Source: Lachnospiraceae bacterium UBA1755 | GTDB lineage: Bacteria; Bacillota; Clostridia; Lachnospirales; Lachnospiraceae | Direction of reading: 5' to 3' | DNA: 7,140 bases | Assembly: GCA_002314805.1 (NCBI GenBank) | Contig: DCHJ01000063.1 | Location: 1 to 7,140, forward strand | In this document: in pieces, positions 5,408 through 7,140 of the stretch | Layout of the letters: every line of letters begins with the position of its first letter | Numbering within the stretch: position 1 is the first letter of the stretch | The notes under the pieces: model-generated | Databases searched by the model: none | Told to the model about the DNA's origin: nothing | Seen by the model: the letters and a program-made list of their open reading frames with translations, nothing else | Program-made: the position numbers and the translations under genes

Positions 5408-6889
5408 ATGGAGGTTTTAAAAACAATATGGACCTATATTGCGGATAACATTATCAAGCAGCCCGCAATGATGATCGGACTTATCGTACTCATCGGATAT
5501 ATTCTTCTGAAGAAACCGTGGTACGATGTAATTGCCGGATGGATCAAAGCTGTTGTAGGCTACATGATCCTTGCAGTCGGTTCCGGCGGACTGGTAAATA
5601 ACTTCAGACCTATCCTTGTAGGACTTAAGGATAGATTCGGACTCGATGCTATGGTAATCGATCCGTACTTCGGTCAGAACGCCGTTACAGCCGGCGTGGA
5701 GGAAGTATTCGGAAAATCCTTCGGAGATGTAATGATCCTTCTTCTTATTGCATGGATCGTAAACATCCTTCTTGTAAGGTTCAATAAAGTTACAAAACTT
5801 CGTTCACTCTTCACGACAGGACATGTGCAGGTGCAGCAGGCAGCTACAGCTTACTGGCTCATCCTCTTCGCACTTCCGGGACTGCTTACCAAGAACGTGG
5901 CGCTTATTATCGTTATGGCACTTATTCTCGGTGCATACTGGGCAGTTGGTTCCAACCTTCTTATCAAGCCGTGTCAGGAGCTTACAGACGGAGCCGGATT
6001 CACGCTTGCACATCAGCAGATGTTCGGTATCGCAATTAACAGCTGGCTTGCAGAAAAGCTTTTCTCCAAGGGCAAGGACGGAAAGCCTGCAAAGAAGCTT
6101 GATAATGTAGAGCTTCCGGGATTCATGTCTATCTTCAATGAGAACATGGTATGCACGACCATCCTCATGACAGTATTCTTCGGAATCATCCTTCTTGTGC
6201 TTGGTAAGCCGTACCTTGTAGAGGCAGGCTTCCTGGGTGAGAAGGCTTCGATGCTGTTCTACATCATCACAACCTGCTTCAACTTCACTGTATACCTCAC
6301 GATCCTTCAGTTAGGTGTACGTACCTTCGTTACAGAGCTTACTCAGTCATTCCACGGTATTTCCGATAAGCTTCTTCCCGGATCAGTTCCCGGAGTTGAC
6401 TGTGCAGTATCATTCGGATTCGGAGCAGCAAATGCAGTTCCGATCGGTTTCTTATTCGGCTTTGCAGGACAGATCGTTGCAATCGTATTGCTTATCATCT
6501 TCAAGAGTCCGGTACTTGTTATCTGCGGATTCGTTCCGGTATTCTTTGACAATGCGACCATCGCTCTGTTTGCAAATGAGAAGGGCGGTGCAAAGGCAGC
6601 TATGATCCTTCCGTTCTGCTCGGGTCTTGTACAGGTATTCGGTTCAGCTATCATTGCCGGTATGGTCGGAATGGCACAGTACGGCGGATACCTTGGAATG
6701 TGGGACTGGGCAGTATTGTGGCCTGTAATGACAGTTATCATGAAGTTCCTCGGATATGTCGGAGTTGCTATCTGCGTTATCGCACTTCTGGCTATTCCTC
6801 AGATCCAGTACAAGAAGGACAAGGAAGGCTACTTCCTTATGACAGATGACTGGGAGGCATATAAGGAGCTCAAGTCAAAGAAGAACTGA
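5408..6889 (+). CDS. ulaA: Ascorbate-specific PTS EIIC permease (UlaA/SgaT)
   Basis: A 493-residue, strongly hydrophobic membrane protein that follows E. coli UlaA (465 aa, from memory) over its length. It has about ten or more membrane segments (for example near 21-35, 42-60, 107-123, 147-180, 247-267, 283-303, 340-365, 405-425 and 445-465). Blocks seen: GYILLKKP (30-37), TGHVQVQQA (137-145), TDGAGFTLAHQQMF (193-206), GVDCAVSF (329-336) and FVPVFFDNATIALFAN (375-390). His139, Gln143, His202, Gln203 and Asp331 line up with residues I recall as substrate-binding in the E. coli structure. It carries ascorbate across the membrane while EIIB phosphorylates it. A hydrophilic segment (219-236) and a charged C-terminal tail from about 468 to 493 are probably cytoplasmic. 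A purine-rich GGAAGG (5391-5396) precedes the ATG at a slightly long 11 nt. Fructose-type EIIC is excluded by these motifs. Confidence 0.95.
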   Translation: MEVLKTIWTYIADNIIKQPAMMIGLIVLIGYILLKKPWYDVIAGWIKAVVGYMILAVGSGGLVNNFRPILVGLKDRFGLDAMVIDPYFGQNAVTAGVEEVFGKSFGDVMILLLIAWIVNILLVRFNKVTKLRSLFTTGHVQVQQAATAYWLILFALPGLLTKNVALIIVMALILGAYWAVGSNLLIKPCQELTDGAGFTLAHQQMFGIAINSWLAEKLFSKGKDGKPAKKLDNVELPGFMSIFNENMVCTTILMTVFFGIILLVLGKPYLVEAGFLGEKASMLFYIITTCFNFTVYLTILQLGVRTFVTELTQSFHGISDKLLPGSVPGVDCAVSFGFGAANAVPIGFLFGFAGQIVAIVLLIIFKSPVLVICGFVPVFFDNATIALFANEKGGAKAAMILPFCSGLVQVFGSAIIAGMVGMAQYGGYLGMWDWAVLWPVMTVIMKFLGYVGVAICVIALLAIPQIQYKKDKEGYFLMTDDWEAYKELKSKKN

Positions 6890-6901
6890 TTAGGAATCAG
6901 T
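6885..6901 (+). other. Small hairpin over the ulaA stop codon
   Basis: ACTGATT / AATCAGT, seven pairs with an AGG loop; the ulaA stop TGA (6887-6889) lies in the 5' arm. What follows is TCAAAAACTA, so it is not an intrinsic terminator. It may mark an intercistronic processing or stability point between ulaA and ulaB, or tune termination and reinitiation. Small stems like this also occur by chance. Confidence 0.3.
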
Positions 6902-6928
6902 CAAAAACTACTATGAAAGGCATAAAAA

Positions 6929-7140
6929 ATGGAGAATAAAGCACTGAATTATATGGTATGCTGCGCTAACGGCGCAGGAACAAGCCTTATGGCAAAGATG
7001 ACGCTTCAGAAAACGCTGGATAAGGTAGGACTTAAGGCAGCAAAGCTTCATCACTGCTCGCTTTCAGAGGGCAAGAGTGCAGCCCCCCAGTATGACGTTG
7101 TTGTCTGCTCGGCAAATTTTGCAAATATGTTTGATGCAGC
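6929..7140 (+). CDS. ulaB: Ascorbate-type PTS EIIB component (UlaB), 5' part
   Basis: The first 70 codons of a PTS EIIB of the lactose/galactitol/ascorbate type, cut by the window end; related full-length proteins are about 95-105 residues. The N-terminal strand leads into VCCANGAGTSLM (10-21), the EIIB phosphocysteine loop. By alignment with the CGNGQGSS loop of E. coli UlaB (from memory), Cys12 is the phosphorylated residue and Cys11 is extra. A second strand, YDVVVCSANF (55-64), fits the EIIB fold. The protein receives phosphate from UlaC and passes it to ascorbate during transport by UlaA. GAAAGG (6915-6920) lies 8 nt before the ATG at 6929, and 39 nt separate it from ulaA. Having EIIA, EIIC and EIIB as separate proteins is the classical Ula arrangement, although gene order differs from the E. 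coli ulaABC order. Confidence 0.9.
   Translation, partial: MENKALNYMVCCANGAGTSLMAKMTLQKTLDKVGLKAAKLHHCSLSEGKSAAPQYDVVVCSANFANMFDA

Noticed and set aside
6343..6741. 132-codon minus-strand open frame inside ulaA
   Set aside because: Antisense to conserved membrane-protein sequence; the composition reflects the complementary strand of hydrophobic codons.

Overview
The window comes from a low-to-moderate GC Gram-positive anaerobe, most likely a member of the Clostridia of Lachnospiraceae type. Three things suggest this: strong AGGAGG-type ribosome binding sites, sigma-A-like promoters with TACAAT -10 boxes, and a secreted-type protein built from Listeria-Bacteroides (InlB B-type) repeats next to a PTS operon. 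The assignment to a group is inference from style and gene content; no marker gene is present.

Left part (1-2314, + strand): the 3' portion of a very repetitive gene. Its product is a tandem array of about 110-residue modules, each a variant of the InlB B-repeat (TITFDANGG ... PTRDGYTFxGWS ... LTLYAQW) carrying a long extra segment in the middle. The gene is open at the left window edge, so its start, signal peptide and any N-terminal domain lie outside. It stops right after the last module with no visible cell-wall anchor.

Middle (2315-2713): no intact gene. It holds a hairpin that may be a terminator, a short direct repeat, and a decayed, frameshifted relic of one more repeat module that also folds into a strong hairpin just beyond the convergent ulaE gene.

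Right part (2714-7140): an L-ascorbate utilisation locus. ulaE (L-xylulose-5-phosphate 3-epimerase) is on the minus strand. Divergent from it is an operon of ulaG (L-ascorbate-6-phosphate lactonase), ulaC (PTS EIIA), ulaA (PTS EIIC permease) and ulaB (PTS EIIB, cut by the window end). The EIIA/EIIB/EIIC proteins import and phosphorylate ascorbate, UlaG opens the lactone of ascorbate 6-phosphate, and UlaE acts later on L-xylulose 5-phosphate. The two other classical enzymes, UlaD (decarboxylase) and UlaF (4-epimerase), are not in the window and may follow ulaB.

The 252-bp divergent region between ulaE and ulaG is rich in signals. It has a good sigma-A-like promoter in each direction, a perfect 19-bp palindrome midway between them, a second palindrome over the expected ulaG transcription start, and an unusual ulaE translation start where a hairpin separates a strong Shine-Dalgarno from the ATG. 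The ula enzymes themselves look orthodox. The least ordinary items are the extended repeat modules with a conserved cysteine, their mosaic higher-order duplication, and the ulaE leader.
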